A stretch of DNA of 64,000 nucleotides from Lithospermum erythrorhizon (Eukaryota; Streptophyta; Magnoliopsida; Boraginales; Boraginaceae). Every line of letters begins with the position of its first letter. Position 1 is the first letter of the stretch. Shown here piece after piece: positions 49,394 to 60,304 of the stretch. The translations under genes were made by a program, and so were the position numbers. The stretch is taken from the NCBI GenBank assembly GCA_019722365.1, contig JADFUC010002242.1, forward strand, positions 62,001-126,000, given 5' to 3'. A model generated the notes under the pieces. It ran no database searches, was not told where the DNA came from, and was given only the letters and a program-made list of their open reading frames with translations.

Positions 49394-51760
49394 ATGGGCG
49401 TAATCAAGCAAGAATCCTTCCCGAGACCTACTCATCTCTAAAGTTCTCAAGTGGACTCTTCGTGAGGTAATGCCGCTAGGCAAAGCTTGTCAAGTAGGCG
49501 GTATATATAGTTTCAACGATAAAACTCATTAGTTTGTTTTATCCTCCCCACATGTATATTATTCTAACCGCCAAGTTCGTATGATTCCTTAACAGCAAAA
49601 CTCACGCCTCTACTCAAACACCTATTGTGAGTTTGCACTGCTCAAGGACGGAGGAAAACTCAAGACTTTATGGGTCTTTGTCGGTAGACGTTTCCAAAGG
49701 TTTCTTTCTTTCTAAGCTTGGCCGATTCTGCCTCCGAATGCGATGCCTATCACACTGGGCTCCCGCCGACGTGCCTCCTTGCTTTCCAAATCAAGGCCTT
49801 TACCCGATCCTTCCAAAGAGAAATCCGTTGGGAGAGCAACAGGCGTCAAAGAAGACTATCCTGGCACAACCGATTATCAACCGTGTCGATCCGCAAACTA
49901 CCTGGCTTCCCAATGCGCGAAACTCCGATCTCGAAGGAGAAAGTGTTGATACTCCCTCAACTAAGGTGGCTCCTCCGAAGAAAGGTACACCTATTTCCAC
50001 TTCTCGGGATACTACCCTCTTTTGGGAATTTCTCAATTACGGTCTTCGTCTCCCCGCATCGAAGCTTTTGGTGCACGGCGCTGTGACCCTCGATCGGCCC
50101 GGTCAATTAATTCCATTTGCTGGTCAGTACTTACCGCTTTTCCATGTGGCCTCGCTCACGGGTTATCCCCAATATGGCGCTGCTCAATACCATGCATAAC
50201 GCATCCATATGATCCTTTGTTATTTCCAAGGTTTCTCCTCCTACAACTTTTTATATACCAAGGTGGATAAGGCGGAGCCGACTCGTTCAAACTGTGGTTT
50301 TTACAAAAGACGGCTTCAATAATGACAAGCCAGGCTCATCGTCCCCTGCCTCTCCATCCTTATCTCCGAGGACTCTCGGCAGCACCCAATCCGAGTTAGA
50401 TAAGTTGAGAAACGGCTTTCCCCAGCCTCTTCCTCACGAGGTCTTTGTGATCGTGATGCTTCGATCAAACTAAGCCTGCCAGCTGGTCAAATGCTCTTCC
50501 CGACATCACTCTTCGTAAGTATTCTTCCTTACTTCCTAGTATTTTTCGGGTTTCATCACTCTTTTCTCTCTCCTTATCTTCTTTCATTTTTATTTTAGTG
50601 GAGCTTCTCTCTGAAGAATGCCTCTAGGTCATGTGTCATGCCCCATAAGGTGAGCTTTAAATCACCACCTCGTAAAGATTCATTGGTCAGCTCTCTCTAA
50701 AAGAAAAGGGAACTCGGCTCGTGATTCTTCCTCTGAGGTTCCTGCTGATGTTCCTCTTCCCAAGAAGTCGAAGAAGTCTCAAGACATCGGTCTCTCACTG
50801 AATCTCCTCCAGCCAAGCTTTCCGAGGCTTCGAGCCCTCTCTTCCTCTCCCAACAAACCCCGTGACTATCAGGCTGCACTGCATCGGGTTGTTTCTCAAG
50901 AGGCTCCTGTGAGTGAACCTTCTCCTCCCTTCTTTACTCCTGAGAGTTCATCGACCTATACGGGTCCCCTCTTGGAAGTTCCTTATTCTCTCCCTTCGAC
51001 GGTAACCATGACATCATTTCTAAAAGATACCCCTAACCTCTCTTTTATCAAGAATCGCATGTCAAAAAGGACATGGAGGAGTTTTGCAAGCCTCCGAAAG
51101 ATCTTCTACTCATTTTCTACTTTCAACCTGCAAATTTTCTTCCTCAAGTTTCTTACTTTTTGTCTTACTTTTTTAATCGCGAACTCGCTTGATCTTAGGC
51201 CACCGAAGCGCTATTAAAGATCCTTAAAATGGAGGGAATCAAGAGTCCCGAACCCGTCTCGAACCGAGCATGTCTCGGGAGTGTCGCCACGAGGCTCCGG
51301 TGGCAGTAGAGAGAGAGAGAGAATGTGCTCGAGCCTAGGCCGATGAACAGGGTAAATAAGACTCTCCAAGTTGTTCGCGACACTTGTGAAGTCTAAATCC
51401 AACCTCTCCTTTAGTACGATACATATACGCTACTCTAGCTTCTCCTCAAGAGTCTCGAGCAAAGGTCTCGGATTTTAATGGGCTGATTCTTCAACATCTC
51501 GGCCAACTCTAAAAGCAATTGGAGAAGTTATCTCGAGACCCGATCCCGGTTGTTATGTAGTTCAACAGGCTAAACTATAAGGATCTCATATCAGCATATC
51601 CATAATGCAAGACGCTCATATGTGTATTCCGATTTCCCTGGCATCTATTCCATGTTCCCTGAGTTCGTAAAAGAACATTTTGGGGACTAATATGTTGTGC
51701 CTTTGAATGACGGGAAAGAAGAGAAAGAGAGAATGACAAGGGATGCTAATCGAGCGATGA
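49394..51760 (+). pseudogene. Antisense extra ORF of the Tat-like element (putative gypsy-type transposon domain, PF04195-like)
   Basis: Runs on the plus strand, opposite to gag-pol. The longest open piece is 49627-50199 (190 codons). It contains FWEFLNYGLRLPASKLLVHG then a RPGQL.P segment, the F..YGLR.P......L......P.QL.PN.WR pattern of the family, at about 50016-50130. In shifted frames 50245-50300 reads FYTKVDKAEP (family FY....K.GW.YF.PR). Further pieces at 51500-51660 (FNRLNYKDLISAYP) resemble the C-terminal coiled region. The first ATG (49394) opens only 15 codons, so the copy is broken. The function of this protein family is unknown despite the 'transposase' label in its name. Confidence 0.6.
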
Positions 51761-52149
51761 CGGCCTCGGGAGCATTTATAATATCACAAAGCGATTTATT
51801 TCAACTTCCTAGTCTATTTTGTTTATATTTTGTGAATATTTTGTCATTATACCGGCTTCAGAACTATGGGTGCCATTACCTGTAATACTTTTGATTGTAT
51901 ATTTTCATTTGCAAATTTTTCTTATCTTTTTCTTATATCTCTTCATCACTTTTCTTTCTTTATCTTTCTTTTTGACTTTGTATATGCTATTTTGTGATAA
52001 TATTTTGCCCCTATCACGATACCATCCTCCCTTTCTTTGGGAATCGGGTTTTCAGGATAGTTGTCATTAATCATCCCGCATTCTTCTCTTGTGAATTTCA
52101 GACCACGGTACGATCTAATCCACCTGCATTTTCAAAGGAGGAATGATTT

Positions 52150-52992
52150 ACTTACTTAAACCCCGAATGATCCGATTCACTAGGACTACGAAAACTGATC
52201 TACTGGCTTCTCCTCATGAGGTTAAGTGATTTTATTCACTAATCCTTAATGATCTCGATTCACTGAGACCACGAGCGATCTAATTCACTGGTTTCCTCCC
52301 CCGGTGGAAGCTAAGTGATCTTATTCACTTAAACCCCGAATGATCCGATTCACCTGGGACCACGAATCGGGACCGACTATCTGGTTTCCTCCCCGCGGAT
52401 ATTCACTAATCCCGAATCCATCTCGATTCGGCTCTAGACCACGACCGATCTACTCGGTTTCCTCCCGCGGAGGTTAAGTGATCTTATTCACTGAACCTCT
52501 AATGATCCGATTCACTGGCTTCCTCCCCGCTGGCGTTAAGCCGATCTTATTCACTTGAACCCCGAACGACTGGTTTACTTGGGGACCACGAGCGATCGCC
52601 TCATTCACTCCTGCTTCCTTCTCAAAGTGGAGGTTGCCGATCTTATGAATGATCCGATTTACCCGAGACCACAAGTGATCTAATTCACTCCTAAGCTCTC
52701 CCGGCAGAAAGTTAAGTCGATCTTATTCACTTGAACCCCGAATGATCTGATTCACTTGGGGACCACGAATGATCTGATTCACTCGGGTTTCCCTCTCAAA
52801 GTGGAAGGTTATCTTATCTACTGAACCCCACTATCTCGATTCACTGGACAACCCAGTAATCCAATTCACTGCTCTGTCATGGTGCTGTTGATCTTATTCA
52901 CTCAACCCCGACGATCCGATTCACTGTGGGACCACGGTTTCGACCTAATTCACTGGGTTTCTCTCCGCCGAGGTTAAGTGATTTTATTCACT
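52150..52992 (-). repeat. Tandem array, about ten 80-90-bp units, in the Tat-like 3' region
   Basis: Units begin near 52157, 52241, 52331, 52411, 52494, 52558, 52652, 52733, 52823 and 52903. On the plus strand each runs AACCCCGAATGATCCGATTC, ACTGGGACCACGAGCGATC, TAATTCACTGGTTTCCTCC, then GGTTAAGTGATCTTATTCACT. Each unit has an internal sub-repeat (GATC..ATTCACT about every 30 bp), pointing to a shorter ancestral period. Unit length varies from 64 to 94 bp by internal loss. Position between integrase and the antisense ORF matches the hypervariable tandem-repeat zone known in Tat elements. Confidence 0.9.
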
Positions 52993-53535
52993 ATTGTCTC
53001 GAGATGTCTTTGGTACCAAAAGGTTTCTTATTTCCAAAAGTAATTACCAGGCTTCATCAAACTTTTAACTCAAAGTTCGTTTACAAAATGTGAAACCATA
53101 CATCGACATACTTAAGAGCAATATCTTGAGATATATTAGGCCACGCTACGCTTTGATAACTTTCCGAAATGTCCTCCAACTCAGATGTTCCCCGTGCCTG
53201 GCGACTCGCCTATCTTCTAAGGTCCTTCCCACTGGGTCGAGTTTGCCTCTCTGGCTCGGTTGCTTTAAAAAGGCGAATCACGAGATCTCCTTCGCTAAGT
53301 TTCCTAACCCCATCTTCTATTGTGTCAAGTGCCATCAGCCGCTTGTACTGCGATTCGCATAAAGCTTTGTCTCTTAACTCATCCGCAAGTCAGGCACTCT
53401 CTCATATGTTCCCTCAGTTTTTCTTCATCAAATGTATGTCGACATTTGGTAAGTTAGACTTCTATCAAAGACAGCCTCCAAAACGCTAAAAGGTCTCCTC
53501 AAATAAGCTGAGTGGAAGTGGCTCCTAGAAGCACT

Positions 53536-54120
53536 TCATAGGAACTTCTCAGGTAGTTCTTCATACCATTTTGCCCCGACTAAGGAGGTTCTTCTAACTT
53601 TGAAATATGGTCCAGCCATGACTCCTACCTGCCTATTGGTCAGTAGTACGCCGTGCAAACTGCTCAATCCCGAGGCATTCGCGCACGTCCCGGCAAAGAG
53701 GCATCGAACCGGGACCGTTATCTCATACCAAGCATCTTCGATATACCATAAATGAAAGTAGATGTTTTTAAAGATAAACTCCTCAATATCTTCCACAGTG
53801 GTATTTCTGAGTGGCATGGCTTCCACCCATCTACCGATAGTAATCTACCGCCACCACATCATATTTGTATTTCAAGGCGGTTTTCACGAACTGTCCCACC
53901 AAGTCAACGCCCATTAATTTGACAAATGGTGCATGGGACATGCCCTGCAGGCATTTCGCAACTGCTTGCCTGACCGCCTACTTTTTTGGCAAGAGCCATT
54001 CATCATAGTAGGCCAAAAGTATCCTCCTGTAATCTTTGGGTATAAAGACTTTCCGACGAAGTTCGCACTCTCATGAACTTCAAACAGTCATTTATTTTGT
54101 TTTCGAGGATACAAAACAAT
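53536..54120 (-). pseudogene. Integrase remnant of the Tat-like element
   Basis: Minus strand. HESANFVGKSLYPKITGGYF then WPTMM at about 54000-54085 is the zinc-binding region (family HEG..G.H.G...L..K.LR.GYYWPTM). 53841-53912 reads GVDLVGQFVKTALKYKYDVV then AVDYY, the first catalytic aspartate and the VDY strand of the core. After one frame break, 53536-53829 continues WVEAMPLRNTTVEDIEEFIF then KNIYFHLWYIEDAW (family KWVEA.PL...T......F....I..RFG.P). The catalytic glutamate lies beyond the preserved part. Confidence 0.85.
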
Positions 54121-54129
54121 AAGTGGCCC

Positions 54130-54640
54130 TAACCGAGAGGCTCAGATAATTCCCCTTGAAACATCCGAAACTTGTAACTTCGCTTTGGTACTTCTGCTTC
54201 GACCTTGTTCTACAACTCACCACCGGGTAGCATTTGATTTATACGCGCCGGCCCTCCCTCTTCTCCTACGTATAGCATTCTTTGCTTCTTCATGGATTGG
54301 TTTTCCCCGATGTTCTATGGAACTCCTGAGGAATAAGCCATAATAAGTAGCTGCCACCCGGTGATGGTCGAAGGCCATTTTCACTTCGGGTATATGCTCA
54401 AGATTACGTAATCAAATACTGGTACTATTGCTGCCTTGCATGGTATTTCTTTTTTTAGGCTTATTTTACCCCACAATCACCTCCGATCCGCTTCAATGAA
54501 TCCTGTTACTTTACCACGATCCCGCTTTATCCCGAGGTTTTGGGCCATGTAACCCGTCACCATACCAGATTTCGCTTTCATTATCGTATTCAAACTAGAT
54601 CTCAAGGATATTCAAACAGGACTCCTCGGTCTCGATTGAT
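54130..54640 (-). pseudogene. RNase H C-terminal part and linker, Tat-like element
   Basis: Separated from the rest of RNase H by the LTR at 54640-57030. Traces include HIPEVKMAFDHHRVA near 54370-54410 and KFRMFQGELSEPLG near 54130-54175, the latter matching the Y..(I)NGELYKRS..GPLL stretch just before the integrase zinc finger. Confidence 0.5.
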
Positions 54641-57030
54641 TCCTAATGAATAACCCCTCACTTAAGCGATCAAATTATATTATATATATATCGCTTGGTC
54701 ATGACCCGAGATAGTATAAATACTTTCAGAATAAATCGACATAGCACCGAGACTAAGATTAAATGAGTAGTAATTTATGTCACAGATAATATTATATTTG
54801 GACTGGGCTTTTCATTAGTGGAATTTAAGCAATTTAAAAGTGGAGAAATAAAACCGTAACCAAACGGGACTTAACGCATCTTCTAAATATCCCACCAACC
54901 CCCTACTATCTTATCTTCTTCATTCAAACAAACCCACCAACCCCTTTTTCTTCTTCTTTGGCCGAGATTCATCCCCCCTTAGAAATTTTTTTTCCTCCAT
55001 TTTCATCTCTTCCTTTGTTGCTCAAGGTTCAAAAGTTGGTTTATCATCTTCCCCTCATCATCCTCTACTCTTCAAGGTAAGAAAGTTTGAAACTTTTGTG
55101 ATATTTCCAAAGATTTTGAGAGTTGAGTTTTGTTAACTTTTTTCCAAATTCCTTTTAAACTTTATTATGATGTTATGGACCTTAATATAGTTATTTTGGG
55201 GTGTATGCTGATTTTGGATGTTGATTGAAGAATATATTGAAAGGCGTTACAGTTGCTAGGTGTATTTGGGGTTTTGATTAAAGATTGTTATAAATGGGTG
55301 TGAATGGATTGGTTGATTGGATTAGAAATTGCTTAAACCGATATCAGTTGGGCAGTGTTGACACCGAAAATACGGAAGGTTGAATGTTGAATTTGTCGCT
55401 TTACTAGTCGCTTAAACTGTAGTAATCTTTTTCCACCTGTGAAAGTTGTTAAGTCGATTACTAAAATTATGTTGTTGGATATTAAAACTTTAAGTTGAGT
55501 AATCACGACCTAAACTCTAAAATGAAATTTTTGTTGAATACCAAACGAGGTTAAGATCAGAGAAGTAGTAATTGTATTTTGGCGGACGCTTGTGATTAGC
55601 AAAGGGGAAAAGGCACTCGATTAGCCAGACGAGGCGTTGCTACCCGAGGCCAGTGATTTAACTCACCTTGCTGGTGATTAATTTTACTTTTCTCGTGAAC
55701 GGTTAATTTGGTGATAATTGCGAGCATGTTTATCTATATATTTTTGTGTCAACATTGTTTGTGTATGATTGGTTGAATAGTTGGCTCAGGCGCGTGTTTT
55801 GTGATTTATAGGCTTTTCGAGGTTAGATCAGCCGAGTTGCATGCAGTTGATTTCCTGGTGCCGTATTGATCATTTTGGGGTTGTGGATGTTTTTGTTAGT
55901 TGATTGGAGCATTGACGAAGTCATGGCGGGGTTATGATAAGCCGAGTTGTTATCCTAAGAATTGCCTTATATTTCTGCATGCAGTGTAATGTCGTTGCCT
56001 CGCATTTCGCTACTTAGCAGGTTGCTTATCGCTGTTTAATGGTCACATGCAGCTTGTATTATCCGCATTTGCCTCAGACGTACGAGCGTGATTTATTTGC
56101 CCTCTGCACTGCTACGAAAGTATGATGCTTAGCTTATGTCGACGGACATAAGTTTCTCCCCTCGCAGTTGAGGTTGACATGCGCCTACCATAGATCCGGG
56201 TTTAAGGCCGAGTTGAAGCCGCTAGCTGACGAGTCAGCTGAAGCTGAAGCCAAGGCTGATTGAGCTGAAGCTGAAGCTGATTGAAGTTGTTGAGCCATTG
56301 ATTGTGAGCCGACCGAGTTGTTGAGTTGATTGAGTTGTTTAGTCAGCAATAATTGACTGTTTAGTTGAATCGATCGAGTCAGTTTAGTCAGCAACAGTAG
56401 TACTACAGTAGTTTTTGGTCTTATATGGGCATCATACTATTTTCGAGATGCATAATTATAGTTGTGGTTCCAGATAAAGAATCACAGATGTTTAGTTGAT
56501 GAGCCTATGAACTTTACGAAGCAATTGTTATGTCGATATCTTCAGATACTTTTACGATGTAAGTAATGCTCATGAACTCGAATTCATATTTTTATTTCAT
56601 ATTATAAATGCCTGAATCAGGTAGTATTCTGAATAGCTATCTATTTTATGTAAATTAGTTAGTCTTATAAGCATTTCACGCCAGAAAGTAGTTAATTTCC
56701 ACTTCGAGATAAGTACTCACTAAGCTTCATGTTTTACACTCCTATTTTTCCATGGCATGCATTTTATTTGTGCTGTGTCGACAGCGCGAGACGCTTCCGA
56801 TTTATTCGTGTGGACGGACTAAGTGCTTAGCGAGACGGGTGACCGTAGATCACATTTCTTGTTGCTTTACAGGTGGCTGATGTTTATATTGTGTTATTTT
56901 GGGATGTCGATTGTATATTGTTGACATTTTGTACTTTGACAATTTATTGCATATACGGCTTTGCATAGAAATACCACGGCTGGGATTTTATCCACACGCA
57001 ATTTGGTTACCACATTATGTCCACGGGGTC
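54640..57030 (+). mobile_element. Long terminal repeat C (chromovirus-like) inserted in the Tat-like element
   Basis: GAGATAGTATAAATA (TATA at 54715-54722), CTAAATATCCCA at 54883-54894, a T/C-rich leader, and GATTTTGAGAGTTGAGTTTT near 55110 align with LTR A. Near 56690 there is CTTCGAGATAAGTACTCACTAAGC. Minus-strand Tat RNase H lies on both sides (57040 upward, 54600 downward), so this LTR inserted into the older element. No internal gypsy domains go with it, so it looks like a solo LTR. Exact ends and target duplication were not resolved. Confidence 0.7.
56205..56400. repeat. (GAAGCT)n / GAGTTGTT-type low-complexity repeat in LTR C
   Basis: GCTGAAGCTGAAGC words followed by TTGAGTTGATTGAGTTGTT words. 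Not seen in LTRs A or B, so it expanded after those copies diverged. The minus-strand ORF here (56185-56394) is a Gln/Ser/Ala-rich artefact. Confidence 0.65.
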
Positions 57031-57039
57031 GCCTCCAAA

Positions 57040-58760
57040 AATGTAGACTAAGCATCTGGGAACCCCAAGAAACAAGATTCGATCACCTAAGTCGGCAGTA
57101 CTGAGCTTGATTCAAGTTTGTGGATGAAAGTGATTTCAATTCAAGTATTCCACTTCCACTTAAATAGTCTTTCCGCTTGCAGATCGACAAGTCCTTCAAG
57201 GGTCAGTCTGCGACCACGGTTATGGGTGATTTTCTGAGGCTTCGAGCTTCCATCATGATCAAGGCCAACCCTAATTTGCCAAATTTATGGGTGAAGCCCC
57301 TACGCGAGTAATGGGCCATATAGTATATGGCTTTGAACCTTTCCTTCCTCTTATAAGCACACCTGGCTTCATGGCCCTTCAGATAATAAATTACAAAACT
57401 AAGTTCCTTCTTCGGTCAATAATATGGTGACCCTGCACTTTGAACATTCTTCATTCCACATGAACTCCTCTTGCCTTGTCTCAACTTTTGAGTGGCAGAA
57501 TAACTCTAATTCAGAGAATCACAAGGTCACAGACGCCCTACCAACTTGTACCTTGTAGGACTTCAAGGCCATCAACGGCATCAATCTTGTTTTATTAACA
57601 ATGCTCACTTATCATGTAAATCTAAGAATTTCCTAAGTCACCCCAAACGGCATTTCTAGTCGATACGCAACCGACTTTTTTGACTGTCTCCTCCAAATTC
57701 TCCAAATGTTCTCCCCGCTTTAACGAGATTTTCATATTTCTACCTATTTGATACTATATAACAACATCTTTAGGTCAGCCTGATTCTAACTGGAAGGTCC
57801 AAACAATATAACCACATCCGTGATGAAAGTGGTTTTTCTTTTGATCCGCTTTTTCCAAGAGTATTTGATTTTACCCTGAAGCATCCGTAAAGCCGAAGAC
57901 TTCATACTCAAAGACCTCATCCACCAATCTTCCTAGGCAAGTGCAATGGGAAAGAGTCTTCAAAAGTTTTGCTTGTGACTTTCTCCACAACATGATTTTT
58001 ACCATTACGACATTCAGAATCCAATTCGAATTGCAATTTGCGGTGCCCCTACTCTTATCACCTTCTACTTTCCTCGGATAGCCTAGTTCTTTCTTCGAGA
58101 AGTTTCTCTTTTTCTATTTTACAGGCCTACAAAGGGATCCACGCAATCGTATAAAGAATATTGCATCCACCTAGGGTACGTCTCCTGATTCCACGCAAAC
58201 ACCTCTTTCATACCCTTTCTGTGAGTAGTTCGACCGCAAATCAAGGATGGCCTGACCTAATCGGGTCCCCATCCTAAAGTACGGGTTGTTGTCACAAGTA
58301 TACAACCTCGAGTCTCTCATGGCGGACCCCTTTCTTGAGCTCGGGGTGAATTCATCTTCTCGGATGCGGGGTTTTAGCGACTCAAGAGTCCCTTTATGTG
58401 TCTCTTTTGTTTGGGTGGTCTTTAGAGTAACTACCCTACGGTACACCCCCACTTTTCCACGTCAATATTAAAACGGAGCGGTGAACATAGCCTGAGATGA
58501 GACGGGATTTCCTGATACATTAAATCAGATGGGTCGGATGCCTACCACAGAACGATGCCCTTATTGCTATGCGCTCTCGAGCTTCTTCCACCGTAAATCC
58601 AACCATGATTCCCTACTGATAAATGAAATGTCCCGCTAACCCCGCGAGGTGCCCAGCCGGCTTTTAGTAGATTTCTGGGCATCCAACTTACCGACGCTCC
58701 TAGATGTGAGAATGTCCGGGCCGAACTTCCCAGATCCACTAAACATCCCAAAAAGTTAGT
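57040..58760 (-). pseudogene. Protease, RT and RNase H remnant of the Tat-like element
   Basis: 58542-58751 holds a protease-like stretch (MLVDSGSSA-type block read across frames; LLKAGWAPRGVSGTFHL corresponds to L.P....L.GFSG). RT is poorly kept, but 57670-57730 reads GENIWRIWRRQSKK/GEHLENLEETV in adjacent frames (family H...L......). 57438-57459 is WNEECSK, the W..EC..AF start of the RNase H connection. 57290-57370 reads GHEARCAYKRKERFKA-like sequence, and 57160-57260 ends RNase H. The frame changes many times. Confidence 0.6.
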
Positions 58761-58989
58761 ACTTATAAAGACTTATTGGGGGTCATCAGCGGGTGCCTTA
58801 ACTTTCCAATTCTTCAGAACTTTATCCCTTCTGCTCTATAGCCACATAAAATAACTTATTCACCTGCTTTCCAGCATACTTAGTTTTTTGGAATTAAGTA
58901 TCACCTCCCCGCAAGCCCTCCCGAAATGGTGTCAATTCGCCCAAATGGACTGAAAGTGACTTCTACCGAGGTTTATCATTTCTTCGAGG

Positions 58990-59900
58990 CGAACTCCCTA
59001 AATGCCTTCAAGTAGCTGTTTTCATTTAACTTCTTGAGATGCCTCTTCGGATAAGCTTCTCAATTTCAAATTTTCAAACACGCAATCATCCCTCGTCATA
59101 CCCACGGTCCTCGCGATACTCGAAAGCTTCGGTCTCGCTTATTCGACGTGGACCTCAATTTTTGAGGTTGCACAATGTCCTATCCGCATTCGGGCAAATA
59201 CTGTGATCGAAGCCTCAATGTGGCATATGCATCAAAAGCGGTTCTCGAGTTGCCCACTTCAATTCCCTCTTCTCTGGCATCTTCCTCACGGACCTCCACC
59301 TCGAAACCGTCTCTTCTTAGGTTTCTCTATAACCTATTCGACACCGTTTCTCTTCGTGATCCTTGTGGTTCTTTGGGATGAACTCGACACCCCTTCCGGC
59401 TACTTTTGTTTCTTCTAGTTTTATGCATTTCACCGTTAGTTGGGACACCGTACATCGTTATTGGCCTAAGATCTCAGCCTTTCTTTCTGCGGTCCAACGC
59501 AACCCGCGAAGAACGCGATCATCGATACTCTTTCTTCCATAGAAGCGCATATCAAGCAACCCTTTGGAACCGGCCGAGCACCGCCGTTGTTTCTACCGCT
59601 TTTGCTTCAAATTCATCGCCTCTTCTTCATCCCTGCTCGCCATGACGGAAGTTCTAACTTATCCATGAATAGTCTACAAAGCCTCGCCAAAGAATCTATG
59701 GAATTAAAGCGGCAAATGAACCATTTCAATGTTGTTCTAATAAACTACTGAGAAAGCCTTTCGAGTGCCATCTCGCTGCCTAAAAGCGATAATTGGGAAT
59801 CATAAGATTGGACAGGATTTTGTGGTCTCTCATGCCATCATAATGCTTTGAATTTCGCATCCTAGTTCTGCATCACCATGCCTCTGGGAACTCTATGGGG
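58990..59900 (-). pseudogene. Gag remnant of the Tat-like element
   Basis: 59630-59880 (minus strand) gives DPVQSYDSQLSLLGSEMALE, then TTLKWFICRFNSIDSLARLC with LFMDKL, matching plant Retrotrans_gag (DP..HL.......LC.AFP..L.G.A..WF..LP..SI.SF..L...F). 59470-59530 reads SMEERVSMIAFFAGC (family ..AFL.GL). 59000-59120 is the EYREDRGYDEG.DC...L...L. linker/knuckle (family Y.EFHRD.GHDTEDC..L). Decayed but in the right order relative to pol. Confidence 0.75.
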
Positions 59901-60304
59901 CGAGGCGGAAGGAGGGTACCGTATGTGGACTTTGTGGGGGAAATGTCTCGAAGTCCGGCATTTAGCCTCCACTTCAGAATCGGGAGCTAAGACATCGTTA
60001 CTTCCCCAGATTGCCCCTCTCCTCAGTTCAAGTAATTGTCCGATGGGTCCTGCAAGATCCTGGCCGGTTGCCTTATCGGCAGACCGAACAGTGCTTTACC
60101 CTTGCTTATATATTACCCTTCGGGTTGTCTCCCGACCTGGACCGACTCAGGCGCAGCGGTTAATGGGCCTGACATAATCACGCCCTTCACGGAGGCTACG
60201 AAAAGGACTAAAAGGATCTATATTCTCTATCATTACGGGCGTTCACGGATTGTAATCTCAGCCACTAATCTCTTCCCACATACAACCTTGATTCAGGAGA
60301 TCGC

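Larger units (their letters stand above)
48600..60300 (-). mobile_element. Tat/Ogre-like Ty3/gypsy retrotransposon, composite and decayed
   Basis: On the minus strand the order is gag (about 59900-58990), protease (about 58750-58500), RT (about 58200-57500), RNase H (57460-57040, resuming at 54600-54130), integrase (about 54100-53536), a tandem-repeat block (52992-52150), then an ORF on the opposite strand (51760-49394). Extra ORFs and tandem repeats between pol and the 3' LTR are known features of the plant Tat lineage, and antisense extra ORFs have been described there. A chromovirus-like LTR (54640-57030) is inserted in RNase H. I could not identify the element's own LTRs: 48600-49250 may include the 3' end, and the 5' side is interrupted by the family-D LTR at 60305. 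Confidence 0.8.

Noticed and set aside
56185..56394. Minus-strand Gln/Ser/Ala-rich ORF
   Set aside because: Product of the GCTGAA/GAGTTGTT repeats inside LTR C.
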